Origin: CAYSQW01 sp964433135
GTDB taxonomy: Bacteria; Acidobacteriota; Aminicenantia; Aminicenantales; Aminicenantaceae
Length of the DNA: 45,401 nt
Direction of reading: 5' to 3'
Assembly (NCBI GenBank): GCA_964433135.1
Contig: CAYSQW010000024.1
Location: 1-45,401 of the forward strand
This document shows positions 9,571 to 17,766 of this stretch, piece by piece (within the stretch, counting starts at the first letter, position 1; each line of letters opens with the position of its first letter). The notes under the pieces were generated by a model. The model made no database searches. It was given only the letters and a program-made list of their open reading frames with translations, and had not been told where the DNA came from. A program made the translations under genes and the position numbers.

Positions 9571-9587
9571 TGCGAGAATCATGCCAA
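9571..9587 (-). promoter_or_regulatory. sigma54 (-24/-12) promoter-like site
   Basis: On the minus strand the site reads TTGGCATGATTCTCGCA. Against the RpoN consensus TGGCACG-N4-TTGCW it has GG and GC exactly 12 nt apart and matches 10 of 12 fixed positions. Transcription would begin about 20-25 nt before the ATG at 9538, leaving just enough leader for the AAGGAG Shine-Dalgarno sequence. An upstream enhancer site was not identified. Confidence 0.45.
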
Positions 9588-9667
9588 AAAATAGCTTTTT
9601 ATTGCCGCGCCCTGCCCCGAGGGATAGGGCTTTCGCGGGGCCCGTTATCTCAAATATGAAAAAAATC

Positions 9668-9697
9668 TTGACAAGCGGAATCCTGGAGGAGCATCAT
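9668..9697 (+). promoter_or_regulatory. promoter of the sulfate transporter operon, TTGACA-N18-CATCAT
   Basis: A perfect -35 hexamer at 9668-9673 and a 4/6 -10 hexamer at 9692-9697. The -10 falls in the first unit of the 11-bp tandem repeat, so the start of transcription would be within the repeat array. It is the only good sigma70-like site in the divergent region before the operon. Confidence 0.4.
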
Positions 9698-9741
9698 AGG
9701 AGTGCCATAAGAGTGCCATAGGAGTGTTAAGGGAGTGTTAG
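9687..9741 (+). repeat. five 11-bp tandem repeats ending at the start codon
   Basis: Units are AGGAGCATCAT, AGGAGTGCCAT, AAGAGTGCCAT, AGGAGTGTTAA and GGGAGTGTTAG, followed directly by ATG 9742. Each carries a purine-rich, Shine-Dalgarno-like core; only the last (GGGAG, 6 nt from the ATG) is placed to act as the ribosome site. The unit length of 11 is not a multiple of 3 but is close to one DNA helical turn. Confidence 0.85.
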
Positions 9742-10773
9742 ATGAAAAAAGCAGGTTGGATCATCCTCATGATCGGTGTGACGCTGTTCGCATGCCAAGG
9801 GGGGAAAACCTCGGGCACTACGAACGATGTGACGTTGACCCTGGGAGCGTACACCGTTCCCAAAGAAGCCTATGAGAAAGAGATCATTCCCGCTTTTCAG
9901 AAATACTGGTTGGATAAGACCGGCCGGTCCGTGCGCTTTGAAGAATCCTATATCGCTTCCGGAGCTCAGTCCCGCGCCATCGTGGCCGGTTTCGAAGCGG
10001 ATATCGCCGCTCTTTCGCTGAAAAAAGACGTGGAGCGTTTGCGGGATGAAGGGCTGATCACGCATGATTGGACGGATATCCGCACCCGCGGATTCGTGAC
10101 CCGCTCCGTCGTCGTCATCGCTTTCCGGCCGGGCAATCCGAAGTCCATCCGGGATTGGACGGACCTGACCAGGGAAGATGTCGAAGTCCTGTATCCCAGT
10201 CCTAAAACTTCGGGAGGCGCCATGTGGGACGTCAACGCCGTCTATGGTGCGGGCTTGAAGCTCAGCGAAGCGGAGACCGGAGCCAGGGATGAGCTGCAGG
10301 CGCGGGAACTGCTGAAGGCCGTGCAGAAAAACGTTCGCGTCATGGATAAATCCGGGCGGGCTTCGGTCACGACCTTTGAAAACGGGGTGGGGGATGCGCT
10401 GCTCACTTATGAGAATGAAGCGATGCTCCGCCGGCTGCAGGGACGAAACATGGATTATATCGTTCCCGATGCCACCATCCTGATCGAGAATCCGATCGCG
10501 GTCATCGACGCCAACGTGGAAAAACACGGCAACCGCGAGGTGGCGGAAGCCTTCGTCGAATTTGCTCTCAGACCCGAATCCCAGCGGGCCTTCGCAAGAT
10601 ACGGATTCCGTTCCGTCGATGACGCGGTGGCGGTGGAGTTCGCCGACAAGTACCCGCGGCCGAAGCACCTTTTCGATATCGGCTATCTGGGTGGCTGGGA
10701 TGAAGTGCACACAACCATCTTCGGCCCCGAGGGCGTCTGGACGCAGGTCGTGAAAGAACTTGCTGATGAATAA
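9742..10773 (+). CDS. sulfate/thiosulfate ABC transporter substrate-binding lipoprotein
   Basis: 343-residue binding protein of the Sbp/CysP family that would capture sulfate or thiosulfate and hand it to CysT/CysW. Family marks include LTLGAYTVPKEAYEK (about 34-48), an SGAQSRA-like ligand loop (about 73-79), an IAALSL stretch, and the conserved TSGGAMWDVNAVYG region (about 155-170) with the NPKSIRDW segment before it. Residues 1-18 form a lipoprotein signal ending LFAC, so it is probably membrane anchored rather than free in the periplasm. It begins the operon, and its stop overlaps the next start. The ligand could also be thiosulfate; the sequence alone does not decide. Confidence 0.85.
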   Translation: MKKAGWIILMIGVTLFACQGGKTSGTTNDVTLTLGAYTVPKEAYEKEIIPAFQKYWLDKTGRSVRFEESYIASGAQSRAIVAGFEADIAALSLKKDVERLRDEGLITHDWTDIRTRGFVTRSVVVIAFRPGNPKSIRDWTDLTREDVEVLYPSPKTSGGAMWDVNAVYGAGLKLSEAETGARDELQARELLKAVQKNVRVMDKSGRASVTTFENGVGDALLTYENEAMLRRLQGRNMDYIVPDATILIENPIAVIDANVEKHGNREVAEAFVEFALRPESQRAFARYGFRSVDDAVAVEFADKYPRPKHLFDIGYLGGWDEVHTTIFGPEGVWTQVVKELADE

Positions 10774-11602
10774 AGGGGTTTTTGCTCGCTTTTTCCGGCG
10801 GCACGGCAGCATGGTCCTCAGAGGGCTCTCGTTTTTCTATGTCGGGCTTCTGATCATTCTTCCCATCCTTGCCATCTCCGCGGAAGCCTTGAAAGGCGGT
10901 TTTCCCAACCTCTGGACCAATATCACCGCTCCCGCGGCGCTCGCATCGCTGAAGCTGACGTTTCTGACGGCTTTCATGATGGTGATCCTCAATGTGATCA
11001 CCGGAACCGCCACGGCCTGGGTGCTGGTTCGTTACGAATTTCCTTTCAAGAACCTGATGAACGCCTTGATCGATCTCCCGTTCGCCATTCCCACCGTCGT
11101 GACCGGGATCATGCTGGTGGCGCTGTATGGGCCGAACAGCCCGGTCGGCGGTTTTATGGAGAAAAAGGGCATCGATATCATCTTCGCCCGGCCGGGGATC
11201 ATCATGGCTCTGCTCTACGTCTCGTTTCCCTTCGTGGTGCGGGCGGTACAGCCCGTGCTGCAGGAGATGGACAAGGATATGGAGGAAGCGGCCAAAACCC
11301 TGGGCGCCCGGCCTTTTACGATTTTCAGGCGGATCGTGCTGCCCACGCTGCTGCCGGCGGTTCTGACAGGGGCGGCGCTCTCTTTCAGCCGGGCTATCGG
11401 CGAGTTCGGTTCCATCGCCATCGTATCCGGAAACATTCCGTTTAAAACCCAAGTCGCTTCGGTCTACGTCTATGGAGAGCTGGAAAGCTACAACCCGCAG
11501 GGGGCGCTGGGATTGTCCGTGGTGCTGCTGCTGTGTTCCCTGTTGATCCTGATCTTCCTGAATCGCCTTCAGGTTTGGAGTCGGAAACATGCAGCGGCAT
11601 GA
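10766..11602 (+). CDS. cysT: sulfate ABC transporter permease CysT (CysU)
   Basis: 278-residue inner-membrane permease with about six transmembrane segments. The cytoplasmic EAA loop that docks the ATPase is clear: EEAAKTLGARPFTIFRRIVLP. The segments AIPTVVTGIML and FSRAIGEFGSIAIVSGNIP are typical of CysT. ATG 10766 lies inside the end of the binding-protein gene (8-nt overlap), two codons after a TTG, consistent with translational coupling. It pairs with CysW, encoded next with a 14-nt overlap. Confidence 0.88.
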   Translation: MNKGVFARFFRRHGSMVLRGLSFFYVGLLIILPILAISAEALKGGFPNLWTNITAPAALASLKLTFLTAFMMVILNVITGTATAWVLVRYEFPFKNLMNALIDLPFAIPTVVTGIMLVALYGPNSPVGGFMEKKGIDIIFARPGIIMALLYVSFPFVVRAVQPVLQEMDKDMEEAAKTLGARPFTIFRRIVLPTLLPAVLTGAALSFSRAIGEFGSIAIVSGNIPFKTQVASVYVYGELESYNPQGALGLSVVLLLCSLLILIFLNRLQVWSRKHAAA

Positions 11603-12440
11603 TGAAATCCCGCCCGCCGGCGCCGTCAAAGTGGTCCGAAAGCCGAACGGGCTGGGAAAGAACCTGATTACGGCCGCCGTGATCGGATGGTTCCTGGTGA
11701 TGATCCTGGTGCCGGTGATCGGGATCGTCAAGCAGGCCTTCGGCTCCGGATGGAAACCCTTCATCTCATCTCTCCTGACTTCCGCCACCGGCCATTCCTT
11801 CATCCTGACCCTCGCTATAACCGCGGCGGCGGTGGTCCTCAACACTTTTTTCGGAGTGATCCTGGCGCTGACGCTTGTCAACCAGCGTTTTCCCGGCAAA
11901 CTTCTGTTTGAAGGCCTGGTGGACCTGCCCTTCGCGGTGTCGCCCGTGGTGGCCGGTTTCATGTTCATCATCCTGTTCGGTCCCAAGGGATGGATGGGAC
12001 AGTGGTTCGAAGCGGGAGGGGTCAAGATCGTTTATGCCGTGCCGGGGATGTTGATCGCCACCCTTTTTGTTACGCTCCCCTTCGTCGCCCGGGAGATCAT
12101 TCCCGTTTTGAGGGAATTCGGGCTCGAACAGCAGGAAGCCGCCTATATCCTGGGGGCGTCCCGGTGGCGGACTTTCTGGCGGGTTACGCTGCCTTCGATA
12201 AGATGGGGGCTTGCCTACGGAGTCACCCTCACCATCGCCCGCGCCATCGGTGAATTCGGCGCGGTGCTGGTCGTCAGCGGCAGCATCATCAACAAGACGC
12301 AGACCGCGACCCTGCACATCCACCAGGAATTTACGGATTTCAATTACGTCGGCGCTTTTTCGGCCGCCATCATCCTGGCTCTGCTGTCTTTCGTCATTTT
12401 AACGGCCATGCAGCGTCTCAACCGAAGAAAAGGAGTTTGA
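11589..12440 (+). CDS. cysW: sulfate ABC transporter permease CysW
   Basis: 283-residue inner-membrane permease, second half of the channel. The first 25 residues are a cytoplasmic tail, followed by about six membrane segments. The EAA loop reads EAAYILGASRWRTFWRVTLP, and the segment ARAIGEFGAVLVVSG is the typical CysW hallmark. The ATG overlaps the end of cysT by 14 nt and cysA begins 3 nt after the stop, so the four genes form one operon. Confidence 0.88.
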   Translation: MQRHDEIPPAGAVKVVRKPNGLGKNLITAAVIGWFLVMILVPVIGIVKQAFGSGWKPFISSLLTSATGHSFILTLAITAAAVVLNTFFGVILALTLVNQRFPGKLLFEGLVDLPFAVSPVVAGFMFIILFGPKGWMGQWFEAGGVKIVYAVPGMLIATLFVTLPFVAREIIPVLREFGLEQQEAAYILGASRWRTFWRVTLPSIRWGLAYGVTLTIARAIGEFGAVLVVSGSIINKTQTATLHIHQEFTDFNYVGAFSAAIILALLSFVILTAMQRLNRRKGV

Positions 12441-12443
12441 CCC

Positions 12444-13381
12444 ATGGGCATCCTGGTTGACCATATCAGCAAAAGGTTCGGAGATTTCGTCGCGGTCGAC
12501 GATGTCGGCTTCACGGTCGAAGCGGGAGAACTGGTGGCGCTGCTGGGACCCAGCGGATCCGGTAAAAGCACCATACTCAGGATCATCGCCGGCCTGGAAA
12601 CTCCGGACAGAGGAGAGATTTTTCTCACGGGCAGGGACGTCACCTCGCTTTCGATCCAAAAAAGGAAGGTGGGTTTCGTCTTTCAACACTATGCGCTGTT
12701 CAAACACATGTCGGTGGAGAAAAATATCGCCTTCGGCCTGGAGATCCAGAAGCAGANNNNNNNNNNNNNNNNNNNNNNNNNNNNNNNNNNNNNNNNNNNN
12801 NNNNNNNNNNNNNNNNNNNNNNNNNNNNNNNNNNNNNNNNNNNNNNNNNNNNNNNNGACCAGAACGAGGCCATCGAGATTTCCGACAAGATCGTCGTGAT
12901 CAACCGGGGCCGGGTGGAACAGTTCGGCGACGCCCGCAGCGTCTACGAACACCCCGACAGCAAATTCGTGGCCAGTTTCATCGGCCAGGTCAATGTCGTG
13001 GATGCGGTGGCCCGGGATCGGGAGCTTTACATCAAGGACACGGCGTTCAGGATCGAGAACCGGACCGGAGAACCCCTCCGGGACGGTGACGTGGTGCTCC
13101 TCGTAAGACCGGAAGACGTGGAGCTGACGGCGGAATCCGGAAAGGATGCCGTTCCGGTCGAGATCAATCGGATCCATTACCGAGGAAGTCACTACGAGAT
13201 CGACTGCGCCGTCGGAGGGATCGAGCTTCATGTTTCCGAAAACAAAAATAATTTTCAGCGACAACAGTGGCGTCAACACCAGAGGGTGTTCGCCGGATTC
13301 AAGAATTACAGGGTGTTCGAGGCGGAAGAAGGACACCACCGGATCCATGAGAAGTTGAAGGAACTGGGCTATATCGAATAG
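12444..13381 (+). CDS. cysA: sulfate ABC transporter ATPase CysA, interrupted by a sequence gap
   Basis: ATP-hydrolysing subunit of the sulfate importer. Before the gap, residues 1-104 hold the Walker A motif GPSGSGKST (35-43) and the Q-loop (Q81). After the gap the frame resumes at 12857 with DQNEAIEISDKIVVINRGRVEQFG, the segment just after the switch histidine, and continues for 174 residues through the C-terminal regulatory domain. The signature LSGGQ, Walker B and D-loop are missing because they fall in the gap. The two halves are in different frames if exactly 100 N is taken literally, so this is an assembly artefact, not a pseudogene. By comparison with E. coli CysA about 90 residues are missing, giving about 370 in total. 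Confidence 0.88.
12757..12856. other. assembly gap of 100 N inside cysA
   Basis: Exactly 100 N, the usual placeholder for a gap of unknown length. The surrounding reading frames need a missing length of 3n+2, which 100 does not satisfy, and the CysA family suggests roughly 270 bp. Confidence 0.97.
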
Positions 13382-13504
13382 ACCCGGAGCTTCAAACGGA
13401 GATTCCTTTCTTGCAGGGAAGCGGATATTCTCCTATCATTAGGGGCGCGGACTTCACCAAATCGACCCGCGGCGCTGCTTGCGTCGGCGTGACAGGGAGA
13501 TACA

Positions 13505-15145
13505 ATGGATTTTCGATCGAACGCCCCTCAAAAGATCAACGACGTTCCCGCCCTATTGGCTTTGGCTCTGGTAATAGGGAGCTTTTTCCTTCTATCGGGC
13601 TGTCGCCACGCGGATCCCGTAAAAAACTTTATCCTGATCACACTGGATACGCAGCGGGCCGATCATGTCGGCGCCTATCCCGGAAGTCGTGCCTCCACTC
13701 CCTGCATCGATTCGCTGGCGGCCGAAGGCGTGCTTTTCGAGAACGGATTCAGTCCGATCCCGATCACGCTGCCGGCTCATGCCGCCATGCTTTTTTCACA
13801 GCCCCCGCATAAGATGAAGGTGTACAACAACCACCAAAGGATCACCCCCGACGAGAGCCGGCCTTCCCTGGCTTCGGTTTTTCGGGACCGCGGTTTTGAA
13901 ACCGCCGCCTTCGTTTCTCTGGGAACCCTTCAGGAGGGGACCGGGATCGGCGAGGGCTTCGATCATTTTGACGACCGGTTCCCCGAAGGGCAGTGGTACC
14001 TTCCCGCCGAAGAGGTCAACCGCCGGGTGTTTCCCTGGCTCGAACAGCACGACAAGGAGCCTTTTTTCCTCTGGGTCCATTATTCCGATCCCCATGAACC
14101 GTATTCTCCGCCCTCGGATCCCGAAGATCTCACCATCATGCTGAACGACCGGATGCTGGAAGAAACCCGTCTGAATATGAACGTCGAACGGGAAATCCCG
14201 CTGAACCTGGATAAGGGGAAGAACCGAATCCGGTTTGTGGTCGATAATCCCATAAAAAAGAACCGCGGCGGATTCCTCGCCAAATTTTTCACGCTTGAAT
14301 TCGCTCCCGGTTCCGAAGCGGAGGGGCTGACCGTTACCCGATCAGAAGGCTGGAGCGATCCGGCGAAGACCGGAGATCTGCTTTGCAGGGATGAGGCCTT
14401 CATCGTGATCGATAACCTGGGACCTCCCCGGGAGGTCGTCATGACTTACCGCGGGATCCTTATACTCGGGGATGCGGGGATAAAATCCCAATACAAACAG
14501 GAAGTGGAATACATGGATGGGGAGATCGGACGTCTGATCGACCGGTTGAAGGAACGGGACCTCTTCGATAAAACCTATATCCTGCTCGTGGGAGACCACG
14601 GGGAAGGTTTGGGGGAATACAGCGGCCCCAAGGGGCAGCTTCATTTCGGACACATCCACTATCTCTACAACAGCTATACCCGGGTCCCCTATATCTATTA
14701 CGATCCCGAGTCAAAACACAAAGGCGCCGTCGATACGCGCTTCGTCTCCCTGCTCGATATCGCGCCCACCGTCATGTCCGTCATGGGATTCAAAAAACGT
14801 TCGTTTCACGAAGGAGAGAATTTCCTGGCCGTAGGCAGGATACCGGAGCGATCCCTGTTTCAGGAAACCTATCGACCCGAAGCGTTTCAAGAGAAATTTG
14901 CGATCCTCCGGTTCCCCCGGCACCTGATCCTGACGCCGGAATCCGGAGCATACGAGCTGTTCGATCTGAGAACCGATCCGGAGGAGCGGGAGAATCTCTA
15001 TCGAGAGCAGGAGCTTTCCTCCGAGATTCGGGAACTCAAGCGGGAACTCGATGCTCGGGCGATCCGGATCCTCAAAAACAAGATCGAGGTACAGCCGGAC
15101 AAGGCAAGTGAAGAGATGTTGAAGGCTCTCGGCTATATCAAATAA
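13505..15145 (+). CDS. exported sulfatase-superfamily protein with Thr in place of the catalytic Cys/Ser
   Basis: 546-residue lipoprotein (lipobox LLSGC, Cys33) of the alkaline phosphatase/sulfatase superfamily. Metal-site features are present: LDTQRADHVGAYP (D48) and GDHGEGLGEY (D364, H365). The position of the formylglycine-forming C/S-x-P-S-R motif is T88-L-P-A-H92, so formylglycine maturation is not expected; a Thr nucleophile, as in phosphoethanolamine transferases, or loss of sulfatase activity is possible. Residues about 212-325 form a beta-rich insertion not seen in short sulfatases, splitting the fold before IKSQYKQEVEYMDGEIGRL. It follows cysA by 123 nt with no obvious terminator, so it may be cotranscribed with the sulfate importer. 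The name sulfatase describes the family, not a proven activity. Confidence 0.75.
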   Translation: MDFRSNAPQKINDVPALLALALVIGSFFLLSGCRHADPVKNFILITLDTQRADHVGAYPGSRASTPCIDSLAAEGVLFENGFSPIPITLPAHAAMLFSQPPHKMKVYNNHQRITPDESRPSLASVFRDRGFETAAFVSLGTLQEGTGIGEGFDHFDDRFPEGQWYLPAEEVNRRVFPWLEQHDKEPFFLWVHYSDPHEPYSPPSDPEDLTIMLNDRMLEETRLNMNVEREIPLNLDKGKNRIRFVVDNPIKKNRGGFLAKFFTLEFAPGSEAEGLTVTRSEGWSDPAKTGDLLCRDEAFIVIDNLGPPREVVMTYRGILILGDAGIKSQYKQEVEYMDGEIGRLIDRLKERDLFDKTYILLVGDHGEGLGEYSGPKGQLHFGHIHYLYNSYTRVPYIYYDPESKHKGAVDTRFVSLLDIAPTVMSVMGFKKRSFHEGENFLAVGRIPERSLFQETYRPEAFQEKFAILRFPRHLILTPESGAYELFDLRTDPEERENLYREQELSSEIRELKRELDARAIRILKNKIEVQPDKASEEMLKALGYIK

Positions 15146-15232
15146 GTGCCGGATTCCGTTGTCCGGTTCCTGTGTCGAGGCCTGTGCGGCCCGCCTTTTT
15201 ACCGGGATGCCCCATGAATGGATGATAGCCTT

Positions 15233-16297
15233 TCAGCTGAAAAGCACGCTGCCTTCGTAGCGGAAATAGCCGTCGGCGTTCATCACGGACATCCTGACGG
15301 GGCCGCGTCCTTTCATGGAAGCGCATCCGAAAGCACCCTGCTTGTTGATGGCGACGAACTTTTCTCCCGGGAAGAAATTCGGATTCACCTTCTTGTATTT
15401 TTCCACGATCATCTTGAGGGCGTCTTCACAGGCCTGCTGCGGGGTTCTCCCGTCCTTCATGCGCATGATGATGTAATAGGAGGCGCAGGATTTGATGACA
15501 TCCTCGCCGCGTCCGGTGGCCCCTGCGGCTCCGACTTCGTTGTCGACGTAGAGACCGGCCCCGATGATGGGGGAGTCGCCCACGCGCCCCGGGATCTTGA
15601 AGCTCAACCCGCTGGTGGTGGTGATGCCGGAAACGTCGCCGTTCCCGTCGACGGCAAGCACGTTGGTGGTTCCGTAATGATGTTCGACATCTCCCGGAAG
15701 GTGATAGTGGGCCTGACTTTGGGGCAGGTCCGCCAGATGTTCGGGGGGTCCCCAGTCGTCACGGTCGCTCAATCTCTCCCGCCAGCGCAGCCAGATCTTA
15801 CGGGCTTTTTCCGTCAGCAGGTCTTCTTCCCGGAATCCCCATTTCTTGGCGAATTCCAGGGCTTCCCTTCCGACCAGCAACACGTGGTCCGTGCGTTCCA
15901 TGACGATCCGGGCCACCGAGCAGGGAGTCTTGATGTTTTCCAGGCAGGCGACCGCTCCCGCATTGTAGGTTTTACCGTCCATGATAGAGGAATCGAGCTG
16001 CACCACACCCGCTTCGTTCGGGAGCCCGCCGTATCCCACGCTGGTGTCTTCGGGATCGACTTCGATGATGTTGGCGGCGGCCTCCACCGCATCCAGGGCT
16101 GTGCCGCCGGATTCCAGGAGCTTCCAGCCGGCTTCCATGGCCGCTCGGCCGGTTTCATTGCTGTGGCTGGTTATGATCAGGGGGAGTTTTCCTCCTTGCC
16201 GCGTTCGGATCAGGGGATCGGCGCCGAACAGCAGGGCGCCGGCTCCGAGCCCGAAACCGCTGTTGAAAAATTTTCGCCGTGATATGGGTTTTGCCAT
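15233..16297 (-). CDS. Tat-exported N4-glycosylasparaginase-like Ntn hydrolase
   Basis: 354 residues. SRRKFF at 6-11 followed by a hydrophobic stretch is a twin-arginine signal, so the enzyme is exported folded. The rest matches glycosylasparaginase / isoaspartyl peptidase-type Ntn hydrolases, which cleave the Asn-sugar bond or asparagine-like substrates after self-cleavage: T210 in YGTTNVLAVD is the expected nucleophile exposed by processing, followed by VGDSPIIGAGLYVDNEVGAAGATGRGE, a stretch typical of the beta chain. ATG 16297 has CAGGAGG upstream and places the Tat motif at the N terminus; an ATG at 16339 with its own AAGAGGA is the alternative. Convergent with the sulfatase-like gene. 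Confidence 0.82.
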   Translation of the reverse strand: MAKPISRRKFFNSGFGLGAGALLFGADPLIRTRQGGKLPLIITSHSNETGRAAMEAGWKLLESGGTALDAVEAAANIIEVDPEDTSVGYGGLPNEAGVVQLDSSIMDGKTYNAGAVACLENIKTPCSVARIVMERTDHVLLVGREALEFAKKWGFREEDLLTEKARKIWLRWRERLSDRDDWGPPEHLADLPQSQAHYHLPGDVEHHYGTTNVLAVDGNGDVSGITTTSGLSFKIPGRVGDSPIIGAGLYVDNEVGAAGATGRGEDVIKSCASYYIIMRMKDGRTPQQACEDALKMIVEKYKKVNPNFFPGEKFVAINKQGAFGCASMKGRGPVRMSVMNADGYFRYEGSVLFS

Positions 16298-16366
16298 TGG
16301 TTGCCTCCTGATAAATCGGGGATATCGATTCGAAGCCATGAGTCCTCTTTTTGCCTGATACTGCAT

Positions 16367-16394
16367 ACTATAAAGCGGGGAGAGGTCCTGTCAA
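16367..16394 (-). promoter_or_regulatory. promoter TTGACA-N16-TATAGT
   Basis: Perfect -35 (minus strand of 16389-16394) and 5/6 -10 (minus strand of 16367-16372) with a 16-bp spacer. Transcription would start near 16360, giving a leader of about 60 nt to the glycosylasparaginase start at 16297. Confidence 0.5.
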
Positions 16395-16508
16395 GGATTT
16401 CATCCTGAAGGGTTGGATCCCCTCATGAAAGGAGATCGGTTCTTGCCCAAAACCGGGCTAAAGGAATATGCTGGAAGAGGAACGACGGCAAAGAGAAGGA
16501 GTCTCGGG

Positions 16509-17096
16509 ATGTTTTCAGATGCGCGCAGCAAGCAGGTGATTTGGATGGCCCACTGTATTTTGAATCAGAACTCCATATCGGACGGGACGGCCGATTATCC
16601 GGGACCGATTCAAGAGATCATGGAATATTTATCGTGCTCCCGGATCGGGATCGTGCAGATGCCGTGTCCCGAACTTCACTGCCTGGGATTGGACCGGGGG
16701 GATCCGCGGGGATGCGAGCGGCCCGTCGTGATCGAAAACACCCGGATACGAACCGCCCTCGACCGGTCGGCTTCCCGCCGGATATTGAAACGGCTCGTCG
16801 ATTCGGTGATCTTTCAGATGGAAGAATACCGCCGGTATGGATTCACGCTCGTGGGAATCGTCGGGGTCAATCGTTCCCCGAGCTGCGGGGTGGATACGAC
16901 GTCGAAAAAAGACAGGGAAGTCCGGGGAAAAGGACTTTTCATCGAAGCTCTGCACCGGGAGTTGGAGAAACGTCATCTCCGGATCGAAACGATCGGCATT
17001 AAAACCGGCGAGATGAGCCGATCGCTGAAAAAGCTCCGTGCTTTAGTGGATGGATATCGTTCGGAAGAAAATCCGACGACAAACCTAAATCCTTGA
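16509..17096 (+). CDS. TudS/DUF523-related putative desulfidase
   Basis: 195-residue cytoplasmic protein resembling the DUF523/TudS group, whose characterised members remove sulfur from thiouracil with a [4Fe-4S] cluster held by three Cys. Here the three expected Cys are C16 (AHCILNQNS), C53 (MPCPEL; C58 close by is an alternative) and C126 (NRSPSCGV). This is closest in appearance to the branch called TudS-related putative desulfidase, not to TudS itself. The frame is open from 16413, but ATG 16509 has AAGGAG 7 nt upstream and starts just before the conserved core. No operon partner; it stands between two opposed genes. Confidence 0.7.
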   Translation: MFSDARSKQVIWMAHCILNQNSISDGTADYPGPIQEIMEYLSCSRIGIVQMPCPELHCLGLDRGDPRGCERPVVIENTRIRTALDRSASRRILKRLVDSVIFQMEEYRRYGFTLVGIVGVNRSPSCGVDTTSKKDREVRGKGLFIEALHRELEKRHLRIETIGIKTGEMSRSLKKLRALVDGYRSEENPTTNLNP

Positions 17097-17179
17097 AAGC
17101 GTCGGATCTTTTCCTGAAACGGGCAGGGAGAAGCCCGATAAAGGATGGGATCCGCCCCCGCTGTCTTTGAGTTTATGCG

Positions 17180-17737
17180 CTAGAACCGAATGCCCAGGCT
17201 GAGCCGGAAGCGGGTTCCGCCCATTTTGAGAGACCGGGTGTCGATATCCTTGGCTGCGGTCAAGTAACCCACCGTGCTTTCCACGTAAAGCGGAGAGTCG
17301 AAATTAAAGATGAAGCCCAGATCGAATCCCAATCCGAAGCCGCTGAGGTCCACTTCCGGGTCCTCACTCGAATCCATATAGGAAAGATGAAACAGTCCCA
17401 TCTCCGCGCTGTAGTCGATGTGCTTCGTGACGGGAGGGTAAAATCCGAATCCGGCGAAGGCGAAATGCTGGCGGCTTTTCACGGCGCCTGCAAATTCCGC
17501 AAGCTCGGCGCTGCGGCTGAGATAACCGTAACCGGCCAGCAGGTATAGGTTTCTTTTGATCATGAAACCGGCCCTCAGCTCGGGCAGCACGGCTGTTTTT
17601 CCATAGGTCTCCTGGAAAAAACCGTCCGAGGGAAGAAGCAGGCTTCCTGAGACGTTGACCAGAAAACGTTCCTGAGCGCTGAGGGAAAGCACTGAAAGCA
17701 TGATGATAAGAAATGCCGTGATTGTCTTTTTTATCAT
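17180..17737 (-). CDS. small outer-membrane beta-barrel protein
   Basis: 185-residue protein with a signal peptide (cleavage near LSLSA-Q, residue 21) and alternating strands such as LYLLAGYGYL, HFAFAGFGFYPP, GFGLGFDLGFIFNF and RFRLSLGIRF. The C-terminal Phe after alternating hydrophobics is the signal read by the Bam machinery. About eight strands fit its length. I choose ATG 17737 (AAGGAAA upstream) rather than the ATG five codons earlier. It follows the TPR-barrel gene on the same strand with a gap of only about 30 nt, so the pair is likely one transcript. Function unknown. Confidence 0.65.
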   Translation of the reverse strand: MIKKTITAFLIIMLSVLSLSAQERFLVNVSGSLLLPSDGFFQETYGKTAVLPELRAGFMIKRNLYLLAGYGYLSRSAELAEFAGAVKSRQHFAFAGFGFYPPVTKHIDYSAEMGLFHLSYMDSSEDPEVDLSGFGLGFDLGFIFNFDSPLYVESTVGYLTAAKDIDTRSLKMGGTRFRLSLGIRF

Positions 17738-17766
17738 GAGGTTTCCTTCCATGTTTTCATTGACGC

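Noticed and set aside
12444..13381. cysA as a frameshifted pseudogene
   Set aside because: The frame change occurs only across the run of N; both flanks are intact and fit the CysA family.
17097..17179. Intrinsic terminator between the TudS-related gene and the small barrel gene
   Set aside because: A GGGC/GCCC stem is present, but it is short and not followed by a T-run.
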